A stretch of 44,735 nt of DNA from Gammaproteobacteria bacterium (GTDB lineage: Bacteria; Pseudomonadota; Gammaproteobacteria; Pseudomonadales; Porticoccaceae). Where the stretch lies: contig QJWQ01000104.1 in the NCBI GenBank assembly GCA_003235325.1, positions 1 through 44,735 of the forward strand, given 5' to 3'. The notes beneath the pieces are model-generated. The model ran no database searches, was not told the DNA's origin, and was given only the letters and a program-made list of their open reading frames with translations. Positions 25,920 through 34,160 of this stretch are shown piece after piece. Both the position numbers and the translations under genes were made by a program. Positions within the stretch are counted from its first letter, which is position 1. The number at the start of each line of letters is the position of its first letter.

Positions 25920-26954
25920 TCAGAAATCGTCCGGTAACTTGGCTTTTTCCTTGGCCACTTCCTTGGTTACCAGTTTCTGTTTGACCAGCTTGTGCAGACA
26001 CTGATCCAGGGTCTGCATGCCGTGGCCGGCGCCGGTCTGAATTGCGGAATACATCTGGGCAATCTTGTCTTCTCGAATCAGATTGCGTATCGCCGGTGTG
26101 CCGATCATGACTTCGTGGGCCGCCAGCCTGCCGCCGCCAATTTTTTTCATCAGTGTCTGGGAGATGACCGCCTGCAGGGATTCGGACAACATGGACCGGA
26201 CCATGGACTTCTCGGCTGCCGGAAAAACGTCCACCACCCGGTCAATGGTCTTGGCCGCCGAGGTGGTGTGCAGGGTGCCAAACACCAGGTGACCGGTTTC
26301 CGCCGCCGTAAGGGCCAGCCTGATGGTTTCCAGGTCCCTCATCTCGCCCACCAGAATGATATCCGGATCCTCTCGAAGCGCAGACCGCAGCGCTTCATTG
26401 AAGCCGTGGGTATCCTTGTGCACTTCCCGCTGGTTAATCAGGCATTTTTTGCTCTCGTGAACAAATTCGATGGGGTCCTCGATGGTCAGGATATGCTGGT
26501 AGCGGTTGTCGTTGACGTAGTCCATCATCGCCGCCAGCGTCGTGCTCTTACCCGACCCGGTGGGGCCGGTAACCAGCACCAAACCGCGGGGCAACATGCA
26601 GATCTGCTTGAAGACCCCGCCCAGGCCCAGGTCGTCCATCGACAGCACACGGGACGGAATCGTTCGGAATACGGCGCCGGAACCGCGGTTCTGGTTGAAG
26701 GCATTGACGCGAAACCGGGCAACACCGGGTACCTCGAAGGAAAAGTCTGTCTCAAGAAATTCCTCGTAATCCCGCCGTTGCTTGTCATTCATGATCTCGT
26801 AAATCAAACTGTGCACCTGCTTGTGCTCCATTGGCGGCAGGTTGATACGACGAATGTCGCCATCGATACGAATCATGGGTGGCAATCCGGCGGACAAATG
26901 CAGGTCAGAAGCTCCCTGCTTGACGCTAAACGCCAGTAATTCCGTGATATCCAT
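25920..26954 (-). CDS. pilT: Type IV pilus retraction ATPase PilT
   Basis: Hexameric motor ATPase at the pilus base that depolymerises the fibre and powers twitching. The 344-residue protein has Walker A GPTGSGKSTTLAA (130-137), the Asp box LTIEDPIEFVHE, Walker B EDPDIILVGEMRDLET and the His box TGHLVFGTLHTTSA. The C-terminal AIRNLIRE motif (288-295), needed for retraction in characterised PilT proteins, is intact. It is divergent from yggS across a 62-base gap, the same arrangement as in P. aeruginosa. Together with the Pil-Chp cluster it implies working, signal-controlled type IV pili, though pilin and assembly genes are not in this window. Confidence 0.98.
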   Translation of the reverse strand: MDITELLAFSVKQGASDLHLSAGLPPMIRIDGDIRRINLPPMEHKQVHSLIYEIMNDKQRRDYEEFLETDFSFEVPGVARFRVNAFNQNRGSGAVFRTIPSRVLSMDDLGLGGVFKQICMLPRGLVLVTGPTGSGKSTTLAAMMDYVNDNRYQHILTIEDPIEFVHESKKCLINQREVHKDTHGFNEALRSALREDPDIILVGEMRDLETIRLALTAAETGHLVFGTLHTTSAAKTIDRVVDVFPAAEKSMVRSMLSESLQAVISQTLMKKIGGGRLAAHEVMIGTPAIRNLIREDKIAQMYSAIQTGAGHGMQTLDQCLHKLVKQKLVTKEVAKEKAKLPDDF

Positions 26955-27016
26955 TAACGATTCCTGTTACTGATTGGCAAAAAGGCTGGGCCAGCAAACC
27001 GAGAAGCCGTAAGTAT

Positions 27017-27709
27017 ATGCCGAATCTAGCATTGAACTTCAAGCACGTTTCCTATCGTATTGAAACATCCGCTAAACTTGCCGGCAGAAATGCTGATGAG
27101 ATCACGCTATTGGCGGTCAGCAAGGGCCACACTGCAACGGCCATCAGGGAGGCCTGGCAGGCGGGCCTGGACCAGTTCGGTGAAAATTACCTGCAGGAAG
27201 CCCTGTCAAAAATAGCGGCGCTCGACGATTTGCCGCTGACCTGGCATTTCATCGGCCCGGTTCAGTCCAATAAAACCCGGGGCATTGCCGAAAACTTTTC
27301 CTGGCTGCATTCGCTGGACCGTCTCGCCATCGCCGAGCGCCTGAGTCGCCAGCGACCACCCGAGATGGCGCCCCTGAATTGCTGCCTGCAGGTCAATCTC
27401 GACGACGAGGACAGCAAATCCGGTGTGGCCCCCGGTGAAGTTCTTGAACTCGCGCAGGCAGTGGTTAAACTTCCCGGTCTGAAATTGAGAGGATTGATGG
27501 CCATCCCGGCCCCTCGCGACCTTCACCAGGCCCAGCGGCGGGTCTTCGCCGATCTGGCTGATCTGAAGGATCGAATCAACCTGTCGCTGTCGTCATCGGC
27601 GCGCCTGGATACGCTGTCCATGGGCATGTCTGCCGACCTGGAAGCAGCCATAGAGGCGGGAGCCACCATCGTCCGTGTCGGCACCGACCTCTTTGGCCCC
27701 AGGCAGTAA
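27017..27709 (+). CDS. yggS: YggS family pyridoxal phosphate homeostasis protein
   Basis: PLP-binding protein of the alanine-racemase-fold family (PLPBP/YggS), 230 residues, involved in vitamin B6 and amino acid balance rather than a known catalysis. The PLP lysine is Lys36 in LLAVSKGHT, and other conserved blocks are QFGENYLQEAL, WHFIGPVQSNKTR, LQVNLDDEDSKSG and LSMGMSADLEAAIEAGATIV, followed by VRVGTDLFG. GAGAAG lies ten bases before the ATG. proC follows within 38 bases, a very common partnership. Confidence 0.96.
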   Translation: MPNLALNFKHVSYRIETSAKLAGRNADEITLLAVSKGHTATAIREAWQAGLDQFGENYLQEALSKIAALDDLPLTWHFIGPVQSNKTRGIAENFSWLHSLDRLAIAERLSRQRPPEMAPLNCCLQVNLDDEDSKSGVAPGEVLELAQAVVKLPGLKLRGLMAIPAPRDLHQAQRRVFADLADLKDRINLSLSSSARLDTLSMGMSADLEAAIEAGATIVRVGTDLFGPRQ

Positions 27710-27747
27710 ACCGGCACAAACAGCAAATTGGATTATTGGAGCATACG

Positions 27748-28581
27748 TTGATCGGGAAAAACATTGCATTCATTGGTGGCGGCAATATGGCCACCAGCCT
27801 GATTGGCGGCCTCATCGCCAGGGGTTATCGCGCCGCCGGCATCAGGGTCAGCGACCCGGTCAAGGACAACCGGCGCCGGCTGGCTGAAAATTTCGGCGTC
27901 GTCGCGGTAGCCGACAATAACGATGCGGTTCAGGGGGCGGAAGTGGTGATCCTGGCGGTCAAGCCCCAGGTGATGGCAGCTGTAGCCACCGGACTGGCGC
28001 CGGCGCTCGATTCCCGGCCAGTGGTGGTTTCCATTGCCGCCGGCATACCGGTACGCGCCCTGCAATCCTGGCTGGGCCCGGACATGCCGGTGGTACGCTG
28101 CATGCCCAATACCCCGGCGCTGGTGGGTTCAGGCGCCACCGGGCTTTTCGCTTCACCACAGGTAAGTGAAGCCCAGAAAGCCGACACCGGCGATATCCTG
28201 GCTGCGGTCGGTACCGTCGACTGGGTGGCCGATGAAGCGCTTATCGATGCCGTCACCGCCCTGTCCGGAAGTGGCCCCGCGTATTTTTTTCTGGTCATGG
28301 AGGCCATGCAAAAGGCCGGTGTCGCCATGGGCCTGCCGACGGAAACCGCCCGCCAGTTGACGCTGCAGACCGCCCTGGGAGCAGCCCGCATGGCCACATC
28401 CTCGGGCGAGGACGTGGCCGAATTGCGTCGTCGCGTCACCTCTCCCGGAGGCACGACGGAGCGCGCCATCGGCCGCTTTGTTGACGGCGGCCTGCCGGAG
28501 TTATTTGCCAGCGCCATGAATGCGGCTCTGGATCGCGCCAGGGAGATGGCCACGGAATTCTCAGACTCACGGAAAATTTGA
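27748..28581 (+). CDS. proC: Pyrroline-5-carboxylate reductase
   Basis: NAD(P)H-dependent last step of proline synthesis, 277 residues from the chosen start. The Rossmann motif IAFIGGGNMATSLIGGL is at the N-terminus, followed by VVILAVKPQVM, VRCMPNTPALVGSGATGL, ALSGSGPAYFF and the C-terminal VTSPGGTTERAI. The frame has no ATG near the start. A TTG at 27748 is preceded at six bases by GGAG and yields MIGKNIAFIGGG, matching family N-termini; another TTG at 27736 lies over that ribosome site and is less likely. The stop overlaps the ATG of yggT by one base. Confidence 0.94.
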   Translation: MIGKNIAFIGGGNMATSLIGGLIARGYRAAGIRVSDPVKDNRRRLAENFGVVAVADNNDAVQGAEVVILAVKPQVMAAVATGLAPALDSRPVVVSIAAGIPVRALQSWLGPDMPVVRCMPNTPALVGSGATGLFASPQVSEAQKADTGDILAAVGTVDWVADEALIDAVTALSGSGPAYFFLVMEAMQKAGVAMGLPTETARQLTLQTALGAARMATSSGEDVAELRRRVTSPGGTTERAIGRFVDGGLPELFASAMNAALDRAREMATEFSDSRKI

Positions 28582-29168
28582 TGAACCCATTTGTCCAAGC
28601 CGGAACCTTTTTGATCCAGTCCCTGGCCAGCATCTACCTGGTCATTCTGCTCCTGCGTTTTCTCCTCCAGTTAGCCAGAGCGGATTTTTATAATCCCGTC
28701 TCACAGTTTGTGTTCAAGGCCACCCATATGCTCCTGGCTCCGATAAGGAAACTGTTTCCCACCTACCGCAATATCGATATGGCGTCCCTGGTTCTGGCCA
28801 TGCTGATCCAGTGGCTGGCCATCCAGTTGACGGCCTCGATTCACGGCAATGCCCTGATCAATGTCCTCCTGGTGCTCTGGTGGGGACTGCTCGGACTGGC
28901 CTCCATGCTGCTCAATGTCTATATCTACGGCCTGCTGGCAGCCATCATCCTCAGTTGGGTCGCCCCCCATAACCCGCACCCGGCCATAGGCTTGTTGTGG
29001 CAACTGATGGAGCCGATACTTGGTCCCTTCCGGCGGTTGCTGCCTCCGCTCGGGGGCCTGGACCTGTCCCCGATCCTGGTTTTTCTGGTGTTGAACATGT
29101 TCCGGATCTTTGTCACCAGCGCAGCCAGTGCCGCGCAATTACCGGCCTGGGCGGTCCCGGGAATCTGA
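28581..29168 (+). CDS. yggT: YggT family integral membrane protein
   Basis: Small inner-membrane protein of 195 residues with two YGGT repeats. Hydrophobic segments lie at about 7-27, 65-85, 96-125 and 160-180. The repeat signature appears as LLRFLLQLARADFYNPVSQF, then ATHMLLAPIRKLFP, and again as LSWVAPHNPHPAIGLLWQLM, then EPILGPFRRLLPP. Biochemical role is unknown; family members are linked to osmotic tolerance and to cell division or chloroplast biology in other lineages. It is translationally coupled to proC (TGATG) and followed by yggU. Confidence 0.94.
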   Translation: MNPFVQAGTFLIQSLASIYLVILLLRFLLQLARADFYNPVSQFVFKATHMLLAPIRKLFPTYRNIDMASLVLAMLIQWLAIQLTASIHGNALINVLLVLWWGLLGLASMLLNVYIYGLLAAIILSWVAPHNPHPAIGLLWQLMEPILGPFRRLLPPLGGLDLSPILVFLVLNMFRIFVTSAASAAQLPAWAVPGI

Positions 29169-29173
29169 ACAGG

Positions 29174-29506
29174 GTGTCCTGCGGGTTCGATTCAGCCTTC
29201 CGCTGGCATCAGGGCCTATTGCTGGTTGACTGCTATATCCAGCCAAAAGCAGCACAGGACGAACTGGTGGGGCTGCACAACGGCCGTTTGAAAATCCGCA
29301 TCACGGCCGCACCTGCCGATGGTAAAGGCAATGCGCATCTTGTAAAGTTTCTGTCTGGACTGTTGGGCCTGCCAACCAGGCACATTACCCTGGTGCGAGG
29401 TCAAACCGCCCGGAATAAAACCCTGAGTCTTGGCGGACTGGAGCGTCTCCCGGAGCCGTTCAGCCGCTTTTTGACCGATACCGATAACAAGGGTAGTGAT
29501 AGGTAG
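29174..29506 (+). CDS. yggU: DUF167 / YggU family protein
   Basis: Small cytosolic protein of unknown function, about 110 residues. The family core is present: LLVDCYIQPKAAQDELVGLH, LKIRITAAPADGKGNAHLVK, FLSGLLGLPTRHITLVRGQT and ARNKTL. The open frame extends far upstream inside yggT, so the start must be late. The GTG at 29174, five bases after the yggT stop, gives VSCGFDSAFRWHQGLLL and fits the family length (about 96-110). An AACAGG directly precedes it, but spacing is short, so the exact start is uncertain. Confidence 0.85.
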   Translation: MSCGFDSAFRWHQGLLLVDCYIQPKAAQDELVGLHNGRLKIRITAAPADGKGNAHLVKFLSGLLGLPTRHITLVRGQTARNKTLSLGGLERLPEPFSRFLTDTDNKGSDR

Positions 29507-29605
29507 AACTGCTCAAATATTTGGTTTTCCCTGCCATATGCTGGACAATGGCTGCCTTCTGGAAAACCTTCCCCATAATAATCGACCAGAAAAGGAAATG
29601 CCGAC

Positions 29606-31048
29606 ATGCAGAAGCGCACCAAAATTATCGCAACACTGGGCCCCTCCAGTAATGACCAACGCACTATCGAAAAGCTGATCGAAGCCGGTGCCAATGTTTT
29701 CCGACTGAATTTCTCCCACGGCAGCCACGACGACCACCGGCAACGGGCTGAAATGGTCCGTGCCGCTGCCGCTGCGGTAGGCAAGCAGGTAGCGCTTCTG
29801 GGCGACCTCCAGGGTCCAAAAATCCGTATCGCCAAGTTCGCCGCCGGTCCCATCACACTGGAAGTGGGCGACAGCCTGATCCTGGACTGCGACATGGACC
29901 AGAGCGCCGGCACCCGGGAAGCGGTGGGGGTCACCTATCCGCAACTGGCCAGCGACTGCAAACCCGGTCAGGTGCTGTTGCTGGATGACGGTCGCCTGGA
30001 ACTCGGTATCGAGGCCATTGAGGGCAGCAAGCTGTATACCAAGGCGATCATTGGCGGAGTACTCAGTTCCAACAAGGGGATCAACCTGCGCGACGGCGGC
30101 CTTTCTGCTCCTGCCCTGACCGACAAGGATTACCGGGACATGAAGTGCGCTGCCCAGATCGACCTGGACTACCTGGCCATCTCTTTTCCCCGATCCGCTG
30201 ACGACATGGATACCGCCCGGGCCGCCGCCGAGGCCGAGGGTTGTTTTGCCAAACTGGTGGCCAAAGTCGAAAGGGCCGAAGCCGTTGCCAACGACGAAAC
30301 CCTGGACAAAATCATCCTCCATTCCGACGCCGTCATGGTCGCCCGTGGCGATCTGGGTGTTGAAATCGGCGATGCCGAACTGATTGGTGTCCAGAAAAAG
30401 ATGATTCGACGGGCGCGGCAACTGAACCGGATCGTGATTACCGCCACCCAGATGATGGAAACCATGATCGACGCATCCCTGCCCACCCGCGCCGAGGTTT
30501 TTGACGTCGCCAATGCCGTACTCGACGGCACCGACGCCGTCATGCTCTCCGCCGAAACCGCCGCCGGCAAGCACCCGATCAAGGTGGTGGAAGCGATGAC
30601 CCGCATCATTCGCGGCGCCGAGAAAGAGCGGGCCTCGCAACAGTCCGGCCATCGTATGGACCGGGTGTTTGATCAGATCGGCGAAACCATCGCTATGGCC
30701 ACCATGTACGCCGCCAACCATCTGAGCCCGGTCAAGGCCATACTGTCGCTGACCGAGTCCGGCACCACGCCGCTGCTGATGTCACGAATTCGCTCCGGCC
30801 TGCCGATTTACGGCATTTCACCCAACCAGAAGGCTCTGAACGCCATGTGTCTGTACCGGGGTGTCAGCCCCATGCCATTGGCCACCAACATCACCAATCT
30901 GGACGATGCACTTGCCTCCAGCATCGCCACCCTGAAAGCCAATGGCAGTCTTAAAACCGGTGACGTGGTGCTTTGCACTCACGGTACTGTCATGGGTAAA
31001 ACCGGCGGCGCTACCAACTCGTTGAAGGTCATCACCGTCAAGGCCTGA
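29606..31048 (+). CDS. pyk: Pyruvate kinase
   Basis: Glycolytic enzyme converting phosphoenolpyruvate and ADP to pyruvate and ATP; 480 residues, the normal size for the PykA type. Motifs: RTKIIATLGPSS and FRLNFSHGS at the N-terminus (substrate and K+ site), the inserted B domain (about 70-170), LAISFPRSADDM, KVERAEAV, VMVARGDLGVEIG, and TATQMMETMI, followed by the allosteric C domain ending in GGATNSLKVITV. AAGGAA lies upstream of the ATG. It stands alone between yggU (99-base gap) and a clear terminator, so it is probably its own transcription unit. In P. aeruginosa pykA is elsewhere on the chromosome. Confidence 0.97.
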   Translation: MQKRTKIIATLGPSSNDQRTIEKLIEAGANVFRLNFSHGSHDDHRQRAEMVRAAAAAVGKQVALLGDLQGPKIRIAKFAAGPITLEVGDSLILDCDMDQSAGTREAVGVTYPQLASDCKPGQVLLLDDGRLELGIEAIEGSKLYTKAIIGGVLSSNKGINLRDGGLSAPALTDKDYRDMKCAAQIDLDYLAISFPRSADDMDTARAAAEAEGCFAKLVAKVERAEAVANDETLDKIILHSDAVMVARGDLGVEIGDAELIGVQKKMIRRARQLNRIVITATQMMETMIDASLPTRAEVFDVANAVLDGTDAVMLSAETAAGKHPIKVVEAMTRIIRGAEKERASQQSGHRMDRVFDQIGETIAMATMYAANHLSPVKAILSLTESGTTPLLMSRIRSGLPIYGISPNQKALNAMCLYRGVSPMPLATNITNLDDALASSIATLKANGSLKTGDVVLCTHGTVMGKTGGATNSLKVITVKA

Positions 31049-31082
31049 TTGTCAGCCGGACCAAACAACTGCTTCGCCTCCG

Positions 31083-31114
31083 AACAGGGACGGTACCCAA
31101 ATACTGTCCCTGTT
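31083..31114 (+). terminator. Rho-independent terminator of pyk
   Basis: AACAGGGACGGT and ACTGTCCCTGTT form a 12-base stem with one G-U pair and an eight-base loop, 35 bases after the pyk stop. A T-rich stretch (TTGTATTTG) follows. Confidence 0.75.
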
Positions 31115-31170
31115 TGTATTTGCCACTACGGGCCCGGTTTCAGCAAAGTACAGACTCGAGCAGGCATCTG

Positions 31171-31199
31171 TTGCGACATTCCCGGCTCAACCTTAGACT
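31171..31199 (+). promoter_or_regulatory. Predicted promoter of metX
   Basis: TTGCGA (31171-31176), 17-base spacer, TAGACT (31194-31199), each matching four of six consensus bases. The expected start is near 31206, about 25 bases before the metX ATG. No MetJ box or recognisable SAM-riboswitch is visible between the pyk terminator and metX. Confidence 0.4.
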
Positions 31200-31230
31200 G
31201 CAACCCCATTGAAGTGAAAGCCTGAATTCC

Positions 31231-32400
31231 ATGCCGGACAGTATTCCTGCCAATTCCGTCGGAATCGTCACCCCCCAGACGCTGACCTTCGATGAGCCCC
31301 TTGAATTGGCCTGTGGCCGCACTCTCTCCAGCTTCGAACTGGTGGTTGAGACCTATGGCACGCTGAACAGCAGCGCCAGCAATGCCGTGCTCATCTGCCA
31401 TGCTCTCAGCGGCAATCACCACGCCGCCGGCTACCACAGCGACGACGACCGCAAACCCGGCTGGTGGGACCATTACATCGGCCCGGGCAAACCGATCGAC
31501 ACCGACCGTTTCTTTGTCGTTTCCCTTAACAATATTGGCGGCTGCCACGGCAGTACCGGTCCCCGGTCGATCAATCCGGAATCCGGCACTTTCTGGGGCA
31601 GGCATTTTCCACCACTGCGTGCCAGGGACTGGGTCCACAGCCAGGCCAGACTCGCCGATCGGCTCGGTATCCACCAGTGGGCTGCCATCATCGGCGGCAG
31701 TCTGGGGGCCATGACCGCCATGCGCTGGTCACTGGAATATCCGGAACGGGTCCGCCACTGTGTCGTGATCGCCTCGGCGATGAAACTCAGCGCCCAGAAT
31801 ATCGCTTTTAATGAAATTGCCCGGCGGGCCATCCTTTCGGACCCGGAATTCCATGGAGGCGACTACCTGGAAAAAAACACCTCGCCGCGGAACGGTCTGG
31901 CCCTGGCACGAATGATCGGCCATGTCACCTACCTGTCTGATGAACTGATGGGCGACAAGTTCGGCCGGGAATTGCGCACCGGCAGCTTTCAGCGGGGTCT
32001 GGATACCCCCATAGAATTTCAGGTGGGCAGCTATCTGAGCTACCAGGGCGAAAGCTTTTCCGGCAATTTCGATGCCCATACTTACCTGCTGATGACCAAG
32101 GTGCTGGATTACTTTGACCTGGCACGGGAGTACGATCACGACCCCGTCGCCGCCTTTCGGCAGGCCGCCTGCAAGTATCTGGTGGTTTCCTTTTCCAGCG
32201 ACTGGCGCTTCTCCCCGGCCCGTTCACGGGAAATTGTCGATGCCCTGGTGGGCGCCAACCGGGACGTTGTCTACGCCGAGATCCAGTCAACCCTGGGTCA
32301 CGACGCCTTCCTGTTGCCCAACCCCCGCTATGAAGGCCTGTTTCGCGCCTACATGAACAATGTTGCTTTCGAAGCCGAACAGCTGGAGAGGGCCGACTGA
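31231..32400 (+). CDS. metX: Homoserine O-acyltransferase, probably succinyltransferase (MetX family)
   Basis: Alpha/beta-hydrolase-fold acyltransferase that activates homoserine for methionine synthesis. The 389-residue protein shows [32 protein letters not shown], the nucleophile elbow IIGGSLGAM (Ser157) and, near the C-terminus, [13 protein letters not shown] with the catalytic His. It is very close to P. aeruginosa MetX, which uses succinyl-CoA, and it is paired with metW; both suggest O-succinylhomoserine as product. Acetyl-CoA use cannot be excluded from sequence alone. The stop codon overlaps the metW ATG (TGATG). Confidence 0.95.
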   Translation: MPDSIPANSVGIVTPQTLTFDEPLELACGRTLSSFELVVETYGTLNSSASNAVLICHALSGNHHAAGYHSDDDRKPGWWDHYIGPGKPIDTDRFFVVSLNNIGGCHGSTGPRSINPESGTFWGRHFPPLRARDWVHSQARLADRLGIHQWAAIIGGSLGAMTAMRWSLEYPERVRHCVVIASAMKLSAQNIAFNEIARRAILSDPEFHGGDYLEKNTSPRNGLALARMIGHVTYLSDELMGDKFGRELRTGSFQRGLDTPIEFQVGSYLSYQGESFSGNFDAHTYLLMTKVLDYFDLAREYDHDPVAAFRQAACKYLVVSFSSDWRFSPARSREIVDALVGANRDVVYAEIQSTLGHDAFLLPNPRYEGLFRAYMNNVAFEAEQLERAD

Positions 32401-32996
32401 TGCTGCGCGTCGATCTCAACATTCTTCAGCAGTGGATCGCACCCGGCACCCGTGTCCTGGATCTGGGCTGCGGCGATGGCACACTGCTGCGCAGTCTCAT
32501 GGACAACCGTCAGATCGAGGGCTACGGACTGGAAATTGATCCCGAGCGAATCACTGCCTGCATCGAGAAAGGGGTCAATGTCATCGAAACCGATATCAAT
32601 CAGGGCCTGGACCATTTTCCCGATGACAGTTTTGACACCGTCGTCATGACCAATTCCCTGCAGGCCCTGAAACGCCCTGATCGCACCCTGGGAGAGATGT
32701 TGCGTATCGGCCGCGAGTGCGTGGTGACCTTTCCCAACTTTGGCAACCTTCGCACCCGTGCCTACCTGATGTTCCGGGGCAGAATGCCGGTGACAAAACA
32801 GCTGGTATACCAGTGGTACGACACGCCCAACATTCACTTTTGCACTGTCAGTGACTTTGAGCATCTTTGCCGGCAGATGCAAATTCACATCCTGCATCGG
32901 CAAGTCGTGTCTGAACGAAAGCCGGAAATGCAAATCAAGCGGTTATGGCCTAATCTATTTGGTGAGACCGCCATTTATCACCTGAGCAAGGCCTGA
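32400..32996 (+). CDS. metW: Methionine biosynthesis protein MetW
   Basis: Methyltransferase-fold protein of 198 residues that acts with MetX; it is reported to be needed for MetX activity in some proteobacteria, and its own reaction is not established. The SAM-binding motif I is VLDLGCGDGTLL (about 19-30), then YGLEIDPERI and FDTVVMTNSLQALKRPDRTL. The remainder, VVTFPNFGNLRTRAYLMFRG then MPVTKQLVYQWYDTPNIHFC, is characteristic of MetW. The start overlaps the metX stop by one base, so the two are translationally coupled. Confidence 0.95.
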   Translation: MLRVDLNILQQWIAPGTRVLDLGCGDGTLLRSLMDNRQIEGYGLEIDPERITACIEKGVNVIETDINQGLDHFPDDSFDTVVMTNSLQALKRPDRTLGEMLRIGRECVVTFPNFGNLRTRAYLMFRGRMPVTKQLVYQWYDTPNIHFCTVSDFEHLCRQMQIHILHRQVVSERKPEMQIKRLWPNLFGETAIYHLSKA

Positions 32997-33015
32997 TCGA
33001 TTGAGGATGTTCGCC

Positions 33016-33450
33016 ATGAAAAAATTAGTTGTCCTGATAAGCCTGGTATTCTGGGCTGCCACAGCGACCACAGCCGATGAAGCGTTCAAGCAATTCGGCA
33101 ATGTCAAGGTGTTCTACAGTGCCTTCAACAGCAGCTTTGTCGCACCTGAAATTGCCTCCGTCTACAATATCACCCGGGGCGAGGACAAGGGCCTGGTCAA
33201 TGTGGCCGTGGTCATCAACGACCAGCCCGGAGGCCAGCCGGCAGTAGTCAGTGGCAATGTCTCCAACATCTTTGCCCAGCAACAGGGCCTCAAGTTTTTC
33301 GAGGTGCGTGAAGGCGATGCAATCTACTACCTGGCGCCGTTTGACTTTGAAAACGAGGATTTTCTGACCTTTACCCTGGAAGTTAAAACCGAAAGCGGTG
33401 CCGGGCCCTATGGGGTGACCTTTCAGCGCACCTTCTACCATGAAAAATAG
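33016..33450 (+). CDS. Secreted DUF4426 protein
   Basis: Small exported protein of 144 residues. A signal peptide is clear: MKKLVVLISLVFWAATATTA, with likely cleavage before DEAF. The mature part has FGNVKVFYSAFNSSFVAPEI, YNITRGEDKGLVNVAVV and a C-terminal beta-rich segment ending FQRTFYHEK, which I recognise as the DUF4426 family encoded beside metW in Pseudomonas (PA0388 position). No function is known. GAGG nine bases before the ATG at 33016 decides the start; an ATG at 33007 and a TTG at 33001 in the same frame are less likely. It lies between metW and rdgB. Confidence 0.88.
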   Translation: MKKLVVLISLVFWAATATTADEAFKQFGNVKVFYSAFNSSFVAPEIASVYNITRGEDKGLVNVAVVINDQPGGQPAVVSGNVSNIFAQQQGLKFFEVREGDAIYYLAPFDFENEDFLTFTLEVKTESGAGPYGVTFQRTFYHEK

Positions 33451-33516
33451 AGGTCATTACTCGCGGGCCTGATTCCAATTCGCTTCGTTCCGACATCTCA
33501 TCCTCCAACCGATACC

Positions 33517-33525
33517 TGATATAGT
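33517..33525 (+). promoter_or_regulatory. Extended -10 element upstream of rdgB
   Basis: TGATATAGT combines an extended -10 TG with TATAGT (33520-33525), 45 bases before rdgB in a 119-base gap. The -35 region (CTCATC) is poor. This suggests that rdgB-hemW can be transcribed separately from metXW. Confidence 0.35.
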
Positions 33526-33569
33526 CAGGTTGGTAACAACGTCTCCCATTTCATCCCGGAATCCCGTTT

Positions 33570-34160
33570 ATGTCCCGAAAAGTTGTGATTGCCAGCGGCA
33601 ATCCCGGCAAGCTTGCCGAATTCAGACAATTATTGTCCGACAAGGGCATTGTCGCCGTCGCCCAGTCTGAGCTCGCCATCACCGATGTTGCCGAAACCGG
33701 CCGGACCTTTGTCGAGAACGCTATTCTGAAAGCGCGGCACGCCTCTCACTACGCCAAGCTGCCGGCCATTGCCGACGATTCCGGCCTCGAAGTGGATTTC
33801 CTGCGCGGCGCCCCTGGCATCTACTCTGCTCGATTCTCCGGCGAGGGGGCAACCGATGAAAGGAACAATCGCAAACTGCTGGCCCTGTTACAGGATATCC
33901 CCCGGCAACAGCGCAGCGCCCGCTACCAGTGCCTGCTGGTCTACCTGCGCCACCCGGACGATCCGACTCCGATCATCTGCCAGGGTACCTGGGAGGGTGA
34001 AATTGTCTCGGAACCTCGTGGTGAAGGTGGCTTCGGCTACGATCCCCTGTTCCTGGTGCCCGGTCACGACCTCACCGCCGCCCAGCTTGACTCCGGGCTG
34101 AAAAACCGCATCAGCCACCGGGGTCAGGCACTGAAACTGTTGCTCGATCAGCTGTCCTGA
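33570..34160 (+). CDS. rdgB: dITP/XTP pyrophosphatase (Ham1/RdgB)
   Basis: House-cleaning nucleotidase that hydrolyses dITP, ITP and XTP to monophosphates and keeps deaminated purines out of DNA and RNA. The protein is 196 residues, standard length. Motifs: [71 protein letters not shown] and the C-terminal [11 protein letters not shown]. All substrate- and Mg-binding positions look intact. The stop overlaps the hemW ATG by one base, and hemW follows rdgB in many gammaproteobacteria. Confidence 0.97.
   Translation: MSRKVVIASGNPGKLAEFRQLLSDKGIVAVAQSELAITDVAETGRTFVENAILKARHASHYAKLPAIADDSGLEVDFLRGAPGIYSARFSGEGATDERNNRKLLALLQDIPRQQRSARYQCLLVYLRHPDDPTPIICQGTWEGEIVSEPRGEGGFGYDPLFLVPGHDLTAAQLDSGLKNRISHRGQALKLLLDQLS

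Noticed and set aside
29513-30721. 402-codon minus-strand open frame antisense to pyk
   Set aside because: Shadow of pyruvate kinase; no recognisable family and it would run through the pyk ribosome site.
31115-31230. SAM riboswitch or MetJ operator upstream of metX
   Set aside because: No MetJ-box repeats (AGACGTCT-like) and no recognisable riboswitch core are visible; only a plain promoter-like pair was found.
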